A DNA stretch of 64,000 nucleotides, taken from Malania oleifera. Its lineage: Eukaryota; Streptophyta; Magnoliopsida; Santalales; Ximeniaceae. This document shows, piece after piece, positions 1 to 10,184 of the stretch. Under the pieces are notes generated by a model. The model saw only the letters and a program-made list of their open reading frames with translations. It was not told the DNA's origin and made no database searches. Made by a program: the position numbers and the translations under genes. The DNA lies in NCBI RefSeq assembly GCF_029873635.1, contig NC_080424.1, positions 2,025,001 to 2,089,000 on the forward strand, written 5' to 3'. Each line of letters begins with the position of its first letter. Positions within the stretch are counted from its first letter, which is position 1.

Positions 1-790
1 CACATTTAATATTACTCAAATGCCACACAATTTGTTTAATATTTATATCATAATAACTTTCAAGAAAAATACCATATGCTCATTTTCACATATTAATTTA
101 AACAATAATTCCAAAAATGCTGCTATAATTTATTCCCCTTATCTGACTTACTGAGAGTCTCGTTAGAACCCCAAATCCTACGCCTTTGGCGCCCGAAACT
201 CAAATCCTGCAATTTGTATTTTCTCCATATTAATTAACTCACTTTCCCAAAATAATACCCATCTAACCTTCCCTAGGCTCCATATACCCCAAATTAACAT
301 TTAAACTAATATTTAACACCCCCACTTAATTTTCTGAATTTTGCCTCTGGGTCCCAAAATTACATTCGCGGCGCTCACCCGGGCTCTAAATTCTGAAAAT
401 TCTACTTTAACTCCAGATGCTCAATATTTTAGAATTTCTAAATTAATCATAATTAATTAAAAATAAGCCCCTTAATAACCCCCGTACCCCAAATTTGGGG
501 TTTTGCCCACGACGACCCCACGAGAATTTCATCCCGCTAGACTTATAGAGAATCATCCATAGATTCTCGTGGTGGTGTCCGTTTGTCAATCGAACTTATA
601 ATTTGCAAGAAATGAGGTAAAAAGGGAGATTTGGCTTATCCCAGGAGATATGTCTATGCCACTCCTACCACTGATCCGCTCGATAAAAAAAGACGGCAAC
701 GGAGAATGGAGCCTAGCGATATCTTCCGATTTTCGATCGGGTGAAAATTCGTCACGAAATTTAGGAGAGAGAATGAAAAAATAAAGAGAA

Positions 791-867
<77 letters not shown>

Positions 868-949
868 ACAGGGGGGCTGATGGATCTCTACAACTCCCTC
901 TTTTTATTTTTGTTTTGTTTTGTCTGGTATCCTCCCGAACCTTCAGGAG

Positions 950-980
<31 letters not shown>

Positions 981-1140
981 TATTTTATTAATAAAAATAA
1001 AAAATAAATTTTAATTATTATTATTTTCTTTTTAAAAATTTGATTAATTAATTAATTGATTGATTAATATATATATATATATATATATATTTTGGGAATC
1101 ACTTCACTAATCTTGTATAGCCCTTTTTGGGGTTATTACA
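1..1140 (-). mobile_element. LTR, minus orientation, cut by the window edge
   Basis: Right-hand part of a long LTR whose start on the minus strand is the complement of GGGGTTATTACA, ending exactly at 1140. The termini belong to the TGTAAC...GTTACA superfamily that dominates the window. The block contains a long GA tract and AT-rich runs and has no open gene. Its right edge falls inside the gag-like sequence that begins at 1141, because the second copy of that sequence (62422-62670) is continuous there. It is therefore an insertion into an older element. The left part lies outside the window, so family level beyond LTR retrotransposon is uncertain. Confidence 0.6.
792..866. repeat. (GA)n microsatellite
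   Basis: About 75 bp of nearly uninterrupted GA, inside the LTR at the left edge. Related LTRs here carry the complementary CT run just downstream of their TATA box, so this is probably the same transcribed leader position seen from the other strand. Confidence 0.95.
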
Positions 1141-1918
1141 CCTGCTCCCTGATCTCACTTTGGATAGAAGTCCTAAACTCACCGAAGGATGTAGTGAGAC
1201 CAGTGATAGCTGCCATGAGCTTAACATTGGTTGACATGTGTGGCTACTCCTGAGGAACCTCCTGAGGCCTTGGTCCTCTCTCGGGTATGGTAGGCAACCA
1301 CATGTTACCGGTCAGCTCGTAACCCATCAGCTTCAGGGTTGTGGATGAGAAGGTGTCAGTGCCCTTTATCTTCTTCAATACTGCATACGGAGTCCTAGTG
1401 ACTCTCCGCTTTACAAAAATCGTAGTCAGGATGCCTCCGTATGGTAGAATAATCTTCTTGCCTAAGGTCTTCACAAACATCCACTTTAGGATCAGTCTAG
1501 GCAAGTCCAGCTTATTCCTTGAAAAGAGGCACCGCATCACGAAGCAGTCTAGGTATGAAACATGATCCCTAGACCCAGACAAAGGTAAGATATTGTAGGA
1601 GATCAGGTGGTGCACAACTTTAACTTTGAGAGTCAGCGACCTATAGCTGGGGGTGTGACTGAGATCAACCACAGGACTAGTCATAACCAAATTCATAAAG
1701 GTACTCATTGTGAAAATCCTACTCATTGATCCAAGTTAAGACCGAGTTGGGGCAGTCAAAATCTCCTTTCTGGATGTTGAAAGTCTCAGCCAAATAACCA
1801 TCGTCAAATCGTATGTCAGTCGCAAAGACCCAAGAATAGCATCCATAGGTACCCTATCCAAGGTTTGTATAAAATAAACAGACAATAATGGGATATATCC
1901 CTCTAGGCTGATAGCTAA
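1141..1918 (-). mobile_element. gag-like coding remnant of a large retroelement
   Basis: The minus strand reads a protein fragment with blocks such as DRVPMDAILGS, ILPLSGSRDHVSYLD and KKIILPYGGILTTIF. These resemble the plant-specific 'putative plant transposon protein' type found in large, often non-autonomous retrotransposon derivatives; that family assignment is from memory and moderate. The segment ends in PRPQEVPQE, which is also where the second copy at 62422-62670 starts. It is cut on the right by the LTR that starts at 1919 and on the left by the LTR ending at 1140. It is a broken fossil. Confidence 0.55.
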
Positions 1919-2255
1919 TGTAAGAACCTGACCCGAGAAATATGGATTAAATAAATAAGAAAAGGGGAAGGAATTTGAAAAGGTGAAAATAGCAGGGCTC
2001 GTCAACAAGACTCCTTCTCTCGTCGACGAAGTCTCTTTTGTGGCTCGTTGATGAAATTCAAAGGCTTGTCAATGAGATAATACCGAGAGATTTTTGGAAT
2101 TTTGAAATCTCAGGTTCGTCGATGAGGCCAACTCCATCGTTGATGAACACCCTTCTTCTACTCGTCGACGAGAGTTACAATTCGTCGACGAGGTTGGTTG
2201 GGTCAAAGGCCTATAAGTTGAATTTGTGTTGCTTAATGGTTAAGAAAACTAAAAT

Positions 2256-2256
2256 C

Positions 2257-2330
<74 letters not shown>
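2256..2330. repeat. (CT)n microsatellite
   Basis: CT-rich tract of about 75 bp just downstream of the TATA-like box of LTR copy 1. The same tract recurs at 2942-2986 in LTR copy 2 and at about 51249-51305 in another LTR, so a CT leader is a shared trait of these LTRs. Confidence 0.95.
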
Positions 2331-2621
2331 AAGATCTCGGGCCACCTGTTACTCGAATCAACGATTCGACGTTACTACGTGGATTAGGGGGAGAATCTCT
2401 ACAATTATAGAGGATCGGATCTTTGTTTTGAGGATTTCTTGGTTTTACCTTAAAATCGAGGTAAGGGCATAAAACCATTTTCGGTTTGGTAGACTTGTGG
2501 TAAAAAGGATTGTATTGAAGTTGTGTTTTTTGGTTTTTCAGTTTTAGGGATCCCGTGTTGATGTTTTGGACCATTTAGCTTCGTGTTTTGATTTTTGGGA
2601 AAAGGTAAGGAGATTTTGTTA

Positions 2622-2939
2622 TGTAAAAACATGACCCGAGATATGTGTATTAAATAAATGAGGAAAAAAGAAGAAAAACTTAAAAGGTAAAAATTTGCAA
2701 GGCTCGTCGACGAAGCCTCTTGTTTAGCTTGGCGACGAGATTCATTAGCTCGTCAACGAGGAGATGCCAAGAGATTTTGGGAAATCCTGAAATCACAGGC
2801 TCGTCTACGAGGCCACCTTGGCATCGATGAACTTCCTTCTGTGGTTTGTTGACGAGGACGTCGTCTCATCGACGAGGCTGGCTGGGTCAAAGGGTTGTAA
2901 ATATCTTTTTCACTTGCTTCATTGCTAGGAAAGCTAAAA

Positions 2940-2988
<49 letters not shown>

Positions 2989-5900
2989 ACTCGAATCCTC
3001 TCTCTCTTTCTCTAGGATTTCAGGTCGTTAGTTGCTGGAATCAACGATCTGATGTTACCACGTGGATCAGAAGAAGAATCTCTATGTTTATAGCGGATCA
3101 GAAATTCATTTCAAGGATTTTCGGGTTTTGACCCAAAACCGAGGTAAGGGTCCGATTTCAGTTTCATTTTGGAATATATGTAGTAGTAAAAATTATAGTG
3201 AAGTATAGTTTTTGGATGTTTTGGTTTTGGGAACTCGATTCGTAGTTTTGGAGCCGTAGAGTTCATATTTTGGTATTTGGGAAAAGGTAAGGAGATTCTG
3301 TTTATATAAGTTATTTTTGAAAGCTAGATCAGTAAACCTGTATTTTACGATCGTATGTATGTTTTGGTTACTTATTTAGGAAAATTATCAGGTGAAAATG
3401 CGAAATTTTCGGATTATAGTTTTTGGGTAAATTGGGGGTTTTGGGTATCATCTCTATTTTTGTTGAAAAATCATATGTTATATAAAACTGTAATATTGAG
3501 ATGATCGTACCTGTATTATTATTCAATTGTATTTCTCGAATTGAAAATGATATGATTGTTGTATACTCAAATAAGTGTGGAATGAAATGTTGTATGTAAA
3601 ATGTTCTAAGGTTTTGTAAAACAGTTAGGGGAGGCTAATTACCATACACTTATGCCATGTCTCGGCTAATTACCGTAGGGAAGAGTGTCTCGCTCTATAT
3701 ACGAGGGTGTGAAATATCACTTATTTGTTTCAGCTGGTCACCGATGGTTGTGAGTCAACACCATATTAGCATGATATCGCTGTGAGGATTTGGTTATTGC
3801 AGGGTATCAATAGCTTGAGTGTGACGACACTAATCGTATGTTTGGTATCATATGTACTCGAACTGAATTGTGAAAATACTGTAACTATATTGTGTTATGT
3901 TTTATGTTGAAATAACATTTGTATGTCATACACTTATATAACCTACTTTCTTCCTTACTGAGAGGTGTCTCACCCCGAATATACAAATTTTTTTCAGGTC
4001 TTTCAGGTAGCTAAAACTAGCATCTTAGTGTTCGGGAGCATGGGTGTCAGTTAGTTACGTAGTGTAATGACCTGCTAAAATAACTGAGTTTTTGTTCCTC
4101 TTTATAATAATAATTATTGTGAAATTGCATTGTTCTGATACCTTCATATATAAAATTAGCCATCCACCTAAGCAGTAAGAAGCTAAAATCACATAACCAC
4201 CACCATATATAAATATGTATAATACCAAAGAGTTATAATGTTCTCAAACTATACATATATGATTGTTTCCCAAAATACCCTCAATTGGGCTAGAGTTATA
4301 CATAAATACTCCCAAAAATACTCACGCTACTAACAGGGCAGTACTAAAGCCCCTCTACCTGCAAGCCTGATCTGCTCGCCAAACTGGATCGTCTGAAAAA
4401 TATTAATTTAATGGAATGAGACGACGCTCATTAAGACGAAATATGTTATTGCTAGTGCGTGGCAAATGAGTTACAATACTATGAAAATCTGTTTCTATAT
4501 AGTCATGTATAACTGAATCTGTAAATGCAGTACAAGTAATATAAACCACCTTTTCCATGTTGCTTAACGTATCTATATTTTAGGTTTTTATACATAATAC
4601 TTTTAATATATATATAAGTATATTCTTTGTTTTTGTGAAATTGTACATACATAATGATAACTGAAAACTTCCATAGATGGATAACTGTATGTCATGATTT
4701 AACCTCTCATGACAGGGTTATGCGGCCCGTAGGCGGGATCTATCACTGGCTGGCCTACTAGGATAAACCACTATTCTCTGTCATTCTGATAAGCCCTCCT
4801 CAACTCGTATCTAATGGGGAGCCTTTCCACACGTGGGCACGATCGACCTACCTACCATGTATTATCTAAATCGGTGGTTGCACTCTATTCTATATATAGT
4901 TACAGTACCGTGTTTTGTAAACTGTATTTGTAATGGTCCATTATGGTCTGATACTATATAATATATCTCTGCATACAACTATCTGTCTTACAATGATTTT
5001 GTAATAACTGTATTAACCATGACGCTGTAATAAACTGTATCTATATCAACTGTGTTTCTGAAATTAACTGTAAATCTATATGTCATGGTACTGTAAAACT
5101 GTATAATCATGGTATTCTGAAAATGTTATAAAACATATTCACTGTCTGTATATTTTGTAAAACATAATCCTAAAAAATACTGTAAAACATGTTTTTGTAC
5201 TATATATATTTTCTCAAGCCACATAGTAATTTAAAACATATTAAACATAATTGATAAACTATATAAATTTCTGCTGTGAATAATAATCTGATAAAAATAT
5301 ACATTTCATACTAAAAATCATTCTATAATTGCCTAGTATAGCATATTTCCCTTACCTAACTTCTGCTAAAATCCCCTACTGTGACGGGTCTTACACCCGC
5401 AAGGTTCTCCACTCAACACCTTGAAAACCATATATCCTAGAACAAAATATCATTGTTTTGATGTCCACTATATTTCCTACAACTATTAGTAAGTCAAATA
5501 TTGCTTAAAAGACCTAATCATTAATTTAGGATGAAATCCAACTCTGTCCCACCGACGATCTGCTCTGGCAGACTTGGAGAGAACTTCCCTATAAGCGTCA
5601 TAGTGGCCTCAGATCGTCGATCCGGCGATTAACGGGGCTAGAATCGAAGAGAGAATAGGGAGGAACCATAGGGAGGAGAGAGAGAGAGAGGCTTTGAGCG
5701 TCAAAATTCAGCTGAAAAAATGAAGTTTGGCCTTTTTATACACTGGCGCTTGTTGACAAGCCATGTCACCTCGTTGATGAGGTCAAAAGACAATTTGTTA
5801 ACGAACTCTACCCTCGTTGACGAAATTCAGAGTCGCCCAAATATCCTCTTAGTATTTTCTCGTTAATGAAACATGCCCTCGTTGATGAGACTCTATATTA

Positions 5901-6339
5901 TCCCCGTCAACGAATCTCCTGCATTCGTCGACAAGGTCTGCTGCCTCTTTCTATCTCTGTTTCCATTTCCCTCCCTCTTTATAATTTAAATACTATTATT
6001 CTTCGAGTCATTATACGTAGAATATTTATGTAAGTACGAATTCTATAACTGGGTTGTCATTTTTGGGTTTTGTAGACACCCGGGGTATGAATGGTATTTT
6101 GGAATGTAGATTCTAGTTATGTATAGACTTTGGTATGGTACGTTGTATGGTATGATGTATGCATATCACTGCGTATTTGATGTGTATGGACATGTATGTG
6201 ATTGTGTATAGGGTTTACGTGTACCCCACGGGGTCGGACCCTCATTCAGTATAATATCATGTATGTTTTAAATGATACAGAGACAAGTTAGGTTACTAAA
6301 ATCACACCTAGGACCCATCCGCGGGTTCAGGGTGTGACA
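2622..6339 (+). mobile_element. LTR copy 2, nested in copy 1, itself holding a solo LTR
   Basis: Starts TGTAAAAACATGACCCGAG at 2622 and ends GGGTGTGACA at 6339. Without the inserted solo LTR (4063-6015) and its duplicated target it is about 1.76 kb, close to the 1.78 kb LTR at 36308-38086. The palindrome array is at about 2702-2885, a CT run at 2942-2986, and conserved GTAAG sites follow at about 3144 and 3285. The TGAGAGGTGTCTCACCCC block with a TTTTTTTCAG tract is near 3958-3998. The flanks give no exact target duplication. It looks like a solo LTR. Confidence 0.75.
4063..6015 (-). mobile_element. Solo LTR, minus orientation, TSD CGTAG
   Basis: Bounded by TGTAATGACC on the left and GAGTCATTATA on the right, with an exact 5-bp target duplication CGTAG at 4058-4062 and 6016-6020. 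Length is about 1.95 kb. Read on the minus strand it has the palindrome array (5745-5935) followed by a TATAAAAAGG box near 5733-5742 and a GA/CT tract near 5685. Further on come the conserved GCC-UACG-GGC hairpin (4724-4733) and the conserved CAG acceptor-like block near 4391. It has no internal region, so it is a solo LTR left by recombination. Confidence 0.85.
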
Positions 6340-7076
6340 ATTTATATTAGTTATTTTTGAAATCTCAACTGGTAAAACTGTGGTTTATGATGATATGTAT
6401 GTTTTGAATACTTATTTAGGAAATTCTACAAGGTGAAATTACAGGATTTTCAGGTTTACAAATTTTGGGAAAATTGGGGTTTCGGGTATTATCTCAGTTT
6501 CTATTGGAAAATCATATATTTGAATAAATTATAATATAGTGATAACCATACCTTCATTTATGTTAAACTATATCCTTAGATCAAATGTTATGTGATTATT
6601 TATGTACCCAAATAAGTGTGACATGAGCTGGTATATTTGAAATGATTTGAGTTGTGAAATGTTGAGGAACCGTGGTTCCAAATTGTTTTCAGGAAACTGT
6701 GGAAAACTAATGCTGGTTAAATGTCTAGGTTCTATGTGATGATTGTTACTTCACTACCGATGATTCGAGACATCCGGTTGAATTTCAATGGGTCTCAAAT
6801 CCGGTTTTAATTTTGATGAGTCGAAACATCTAGTTTAATACCGATGAGTCGAGACATTCAGTTTAATTCCGACATGGACAAGTGTTGTAATTCGATTTTA
6901 ATTCCGATGAGTCGAGACATCTGGTTTAATACGATGAGTCGAGACATCTGGTTTAATTCCGATGTGGACAAGTGTTGTAATCCGATTTAATTTACAATGT
7001 GGACAAGTGTTTGTGAACATATTGGAATTGCAAAATGTTATGCTTTAATGTTGAAATAACACTCTTATGCTCACAC

Positions 7077-9690
7077 TGTAACGTCCCTCAATTTCTAAAC
7101 ATAAAATGTCACATAATAGATAAAATGGTCAACCCGAACTCGTGGGTAACGGGGACACCTGTCAATCACAGCGGAAGCCTAAGCAGCAGTAAAATAAAAT
7201 CTCAATCATTCAACCATGAAACATAATACCAGAGCTATTTACATTCCCAAAATACTATATTTATTTACAATCTTTCAAAAAGTCAAAAATGACACTAGGA
7301 CCTTACAACAAAAATCTCATAGTCCTAGTTCAACGCTTACCCTTCTAGTAGGGAAGCTCCACTCACTCAACGACGGCCTTGAACATTTAGTAAGGGAAAA
7401 TAAACTAAATATAGCTGTGTGGCAACATGAACATTTAAAGTGCTTATATATATACAGTACATTTAATAACTTTGGCAATAATCATAATATCATACTGGAT
7501 AATCATGTACTTTCATATTTGCTAATAAATCATAACATACATAAGCATCTGTTATAACTGTAATACTAAAAATCTACCCAGGATGAATAGCTAGCAATGT
7601 CATGTATTACCCCCTATGACGGGTTGTGCAGCCCGAAGGCGGGACCTGACAATGGCTGGTCGACCATTACCGAATCAAATATGTCTGTAAGTATGATGGG
7701 CCCTCCACACCCTGGTCCGAACTGCTAGGTGGATGTCCACACTCTACTGAAAGCCACATCGACTATCCATCTCCCATCCCCTCGTGGGATGGTTAGCACT
7801 AATCTGACGTAGATATCTGATCTACATATATAGCTACGGTACCGAGCCCTGAACTGAACTATACTAACATCCTGGTTGTAATAAAATATAATACATAAAC
7901 ATACATAACATCATCATGACCTCATGCCGAAAACATAGATACGGCCTCGTGCCGAAATCATAGGTACGGCGTCGTGTCGAAATCATAAATACATGGCCTC
8001 GTGCCAAAATCGTAAATACGGCCTCGTGCTGATAATATAAATACATGGTCTCGCGCCAAAATCGTAAATACGGCCTCGTGCCGATAATATAAATACATGG
8101 CCTCGCACCAATAACATAAATACGTTTCAGGTATTTACATTCTGAAAATAACTCATTTTCATATATTCGTCAAACTTAGTATAACATAACTCATATTTTC
8201 AAAATACCTGGAAATATGCTTGCTTGTGAAATCATTCATATCTTGATTCACTTCACATAAAAAAAATAATGTTCATGCCACACAAATGCCGTTTAAAGTC
8301 ATGCTTCATATTCTCAAAATCATCATTTCTGGCATCTTATACATACATATACATTTTAATCATAATAGCAGTATTTTCCAAACATACATTTCATCTATAA
8401 TATACAAGTATAACATTTGTTTTTCTGGATATAAATTTACTCATAATCAATAATAAATTGCGTGGAAAATAATTGCTTTAATTTATTCCCTTACCTGACT
8501 ACTGAGAATGCCCCCAAAATATCCTAGGCTAACCCCCGTATGTCTTCCTGATCAATACCCTGAAATTCAAAACTCCCAGTATTAAACATCAGTATTTTCA
8601 TGCGTACGTCAATTTCTATAACTACCATAAAGTCTAATTTGACTTAAAAAGCCTTACCTCAACTCTGGGATGATTTCCAACTTTGTTTCCCCAATGATCC
8701 GCTCCGGCAAACTTGTAGGGAATTTCGCCAGGAGCGTCGTGGTAGCCTCAGATCTTCGATCCGGCGTAAAACTAGCCCAAAATCGAAGAGAGAGAGTGAG
8801 AGGGTCGAAGAGGTGAGAGAGAGTGTGGAAAGGAAGCTTAGAATGACATAAAAATCGGATTTTTCATATATATAGATAGTAGAATTCGTTGACGAGCCCG
8901 ATCTTCGTCGACGAGTTCTTCATAAATTTCGTTGATGAGACCCTGTATTCGTCGACGAAATTCAGGCTACCTCAAAACCCCTCTCGGTATTTTCTCGTCG
9001 ACGAGGCCGTGTGTTTGTTAACGAAATCCTTAAAGCCTTCATCGACGAAACCCTATGTTCGTCGACGAAGTTTGGCAACTTCCTTCTTTATTTTTGTTTC
9101 CATTCCCCTTTCTTTTATCATTTAAATTCCATTTTAAATTCGGGTCATTACATCCTCCCCTCCTTATAAAATTTCGTCATCGAAATTTACTATTCATGTA
9201 ATTCATCATCCCTTATGAGGCAAAAATGGTCTACTTATTTTATTATTCACCCTCACTTGTGGCGGAGGAATACCGTGGTTACAACTCAAGTTTTGGGAGA
9301 TTACATATATCAAAAGAAAATTCCTCCCAAAACTAAAATATCTCATGCTATCTAAACATTACATATACCTGTACAAAACATTACATATTTTGCTTACATT
9401 TCTAATTACATTTAAGCTTCTAGGAATAGTTGCGGATACCTTTGTCTCATCTGCTCTTCAGACTCCTAAGAAGCCTCTTCTACCGCATGATTCCTCCACA
9501 AAACTTTTACTTGAGGAATCTTCTTATTACGTAACTCCTGTACTTTTCTATCCAAAATACGTACTGGTATCTTCTCATACCCCAGTGAATCACTAAGTTC
9601 CAACTCATCATAACTGACAATATGAGAAGGATCTGAGACGTATTTTCTCAACATCGATACGTGGAACACGTTGATCGCGAGCCACAGAGC
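7077..9690 (-). mobile_element. Ty3/gypsy 3' end: 3' LTR plus end of pol
   Basis: The LTR runs 7077-9152 (TGTAACGTCC...GGGTCATTACA). To its right, read on the minus strand, lies a purine tract AAGGAGGGGAGGA directly before the LTR, the expected polypurine tract. Beyond it is the integrase C-terminal end of pol (about 9463-9690), with VFHVSMLRKYV and the block ILDRKVQELRNKKIPQVKVLW, a hallmark of chromovirus-type gypsy elements. This ties the window's dominant LTR family to gypsy. The element is truncated at about 9690, where host DNA begins, and is a broken fossil. Confidence 0.8.
7915..8120. repeat. GGCCTCGTGCCG minisatellite in LTR
   Basis: About eight units of 25-30 bp, each centred on GGC-CTCGT-GCC followed by an A/T spacer such as 'aaatcataaata'. 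Each unit can fold as a GGC/GCC mini-hairpin. The same LTR position holds related but differently spelled repeats in the copies at 28330-28480, 31800-32025 and 61270-61375. Confidence 0.85.
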
Positions 9691-10162
9691 GTTATTTAGG
9701 GGGTTTTTGTGGTTCATTTGATATTCGATCGAAGATCTGCTTTGTTTGATCTGCTATGCGCCAAGCTGTGACTTTGCTAGCTGACGAAACATTGATCACC
9801 TGTTAATAAATGAATCAATCTAAACCCAAATCTGTTTAATTCTATCCTTCCGCTGCTAAGAATTGTATGCCTTTGTTAAATCGTCCAGCCGAGCGGGCCT
9901 GTGGCAAGAGTGGGCCTGGATGTCAGTTCCATGTGCATGGGCCTACAATTGATAACAAACTTTTCGGCCCATGATGATCCCAATTGTCATCACAGATCGC
10001 TTTTGTAAACCGAGAAGGGAGAGAGAGAGGGAGAGATCCAGAAATAATTTCAGACACCTTGATTGAGGTCCGTAACACGCCAAACTTCCCGCCATTTCAT
10101 CCCTCAAGATCGTAGCTTCTCCTCCACCTTACAGTCGCGCTCTTCTTCTTCTTCTTTTTCTC
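9691..10162 (+). promoter_or_regulatory. Promoter region of the sororin-like gene
   Basis: Non-repetitive DNA between the gypsy remnant and the first ATGs. Three site II motifs (TGGGCC or its complement) lie at 9911-9916, 9938-9943 and 9966-9971. Plant proliferation genes often use TCP-bound site II elements. An E2F-like site TTCCCGCC is at 10086-10093, about 90 bp before the coding start. A GA-rich run at about 10019-10035 and a CT-rich run at 10131-10160 are typical of plant 5' UTRs. Where transcription starts is not visible. Confidence 0.55.
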
Positions 10163-10184
10163 ATGTGAAATGGAGAAGCCATGA
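10163..10184 (+). promoter_or_regulatory. Two tiny upstream ORFs, one overlapping the start
   Basis: ATGTGA at 10163-10168 is a start codon followed at once by a stop. ATG GAG AAG CCA TGA at 10170-10184 is a four-codon uORF whose TGA overlaps the main ATG as ATGA at 10181-10184. If both are in the leader they would favour termination and reinitiation at the main start. That they are transcribed is an inference. Confidence 0.5.

Larger units (their letters stand above)
1919..7076 (+). mobile_element. LTR copy 1 (TGTAAGAACC type), split by a nested LTR
   Basis: Begins TGTAAGAACCTGACCCGAG at 1919 inside the gag-like remnant. The palindrome array (CTCGTCGACGAG variants) lies at about 1998-2200, a TATA-like CTATAA at about 2210 and a CT leader at 2256-2330. 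It is interrupted at 2621/2622 by LTR copy 2 and resumes at 6340. The resumed part has a degenerate repeat block of 'ccgatgagtcgagacatctgg' units of about 30 bp (about 6760-7010). It is cut at 7076 by the next, minus-strand element. Only parts of an LTR remain, with no coding capacity. Confidence 0.75.

Noticed and set aside
654-869. Open frames made of Ser-Leu repeats (also 2038-2472 and 2922-3131)
   Set aside because: They are translations of CT/GA microsatellites inside LTRs, with no coding features beyond the repeat.
7035-7557. Two adjoining open frames on the plus strand
   Set aside because: They lie across an LTR border and read low-complexity AT-rich LTR sequence; sister LTRs do not keep the frame.
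7915-8120. CRISPR-like look of regularly spaced repeats with palindromic cores
   Set aside because: The repeats are degenerate, the 'spacers' are also repeats, no cas genes are near, and the array lies inside a plant LTR.
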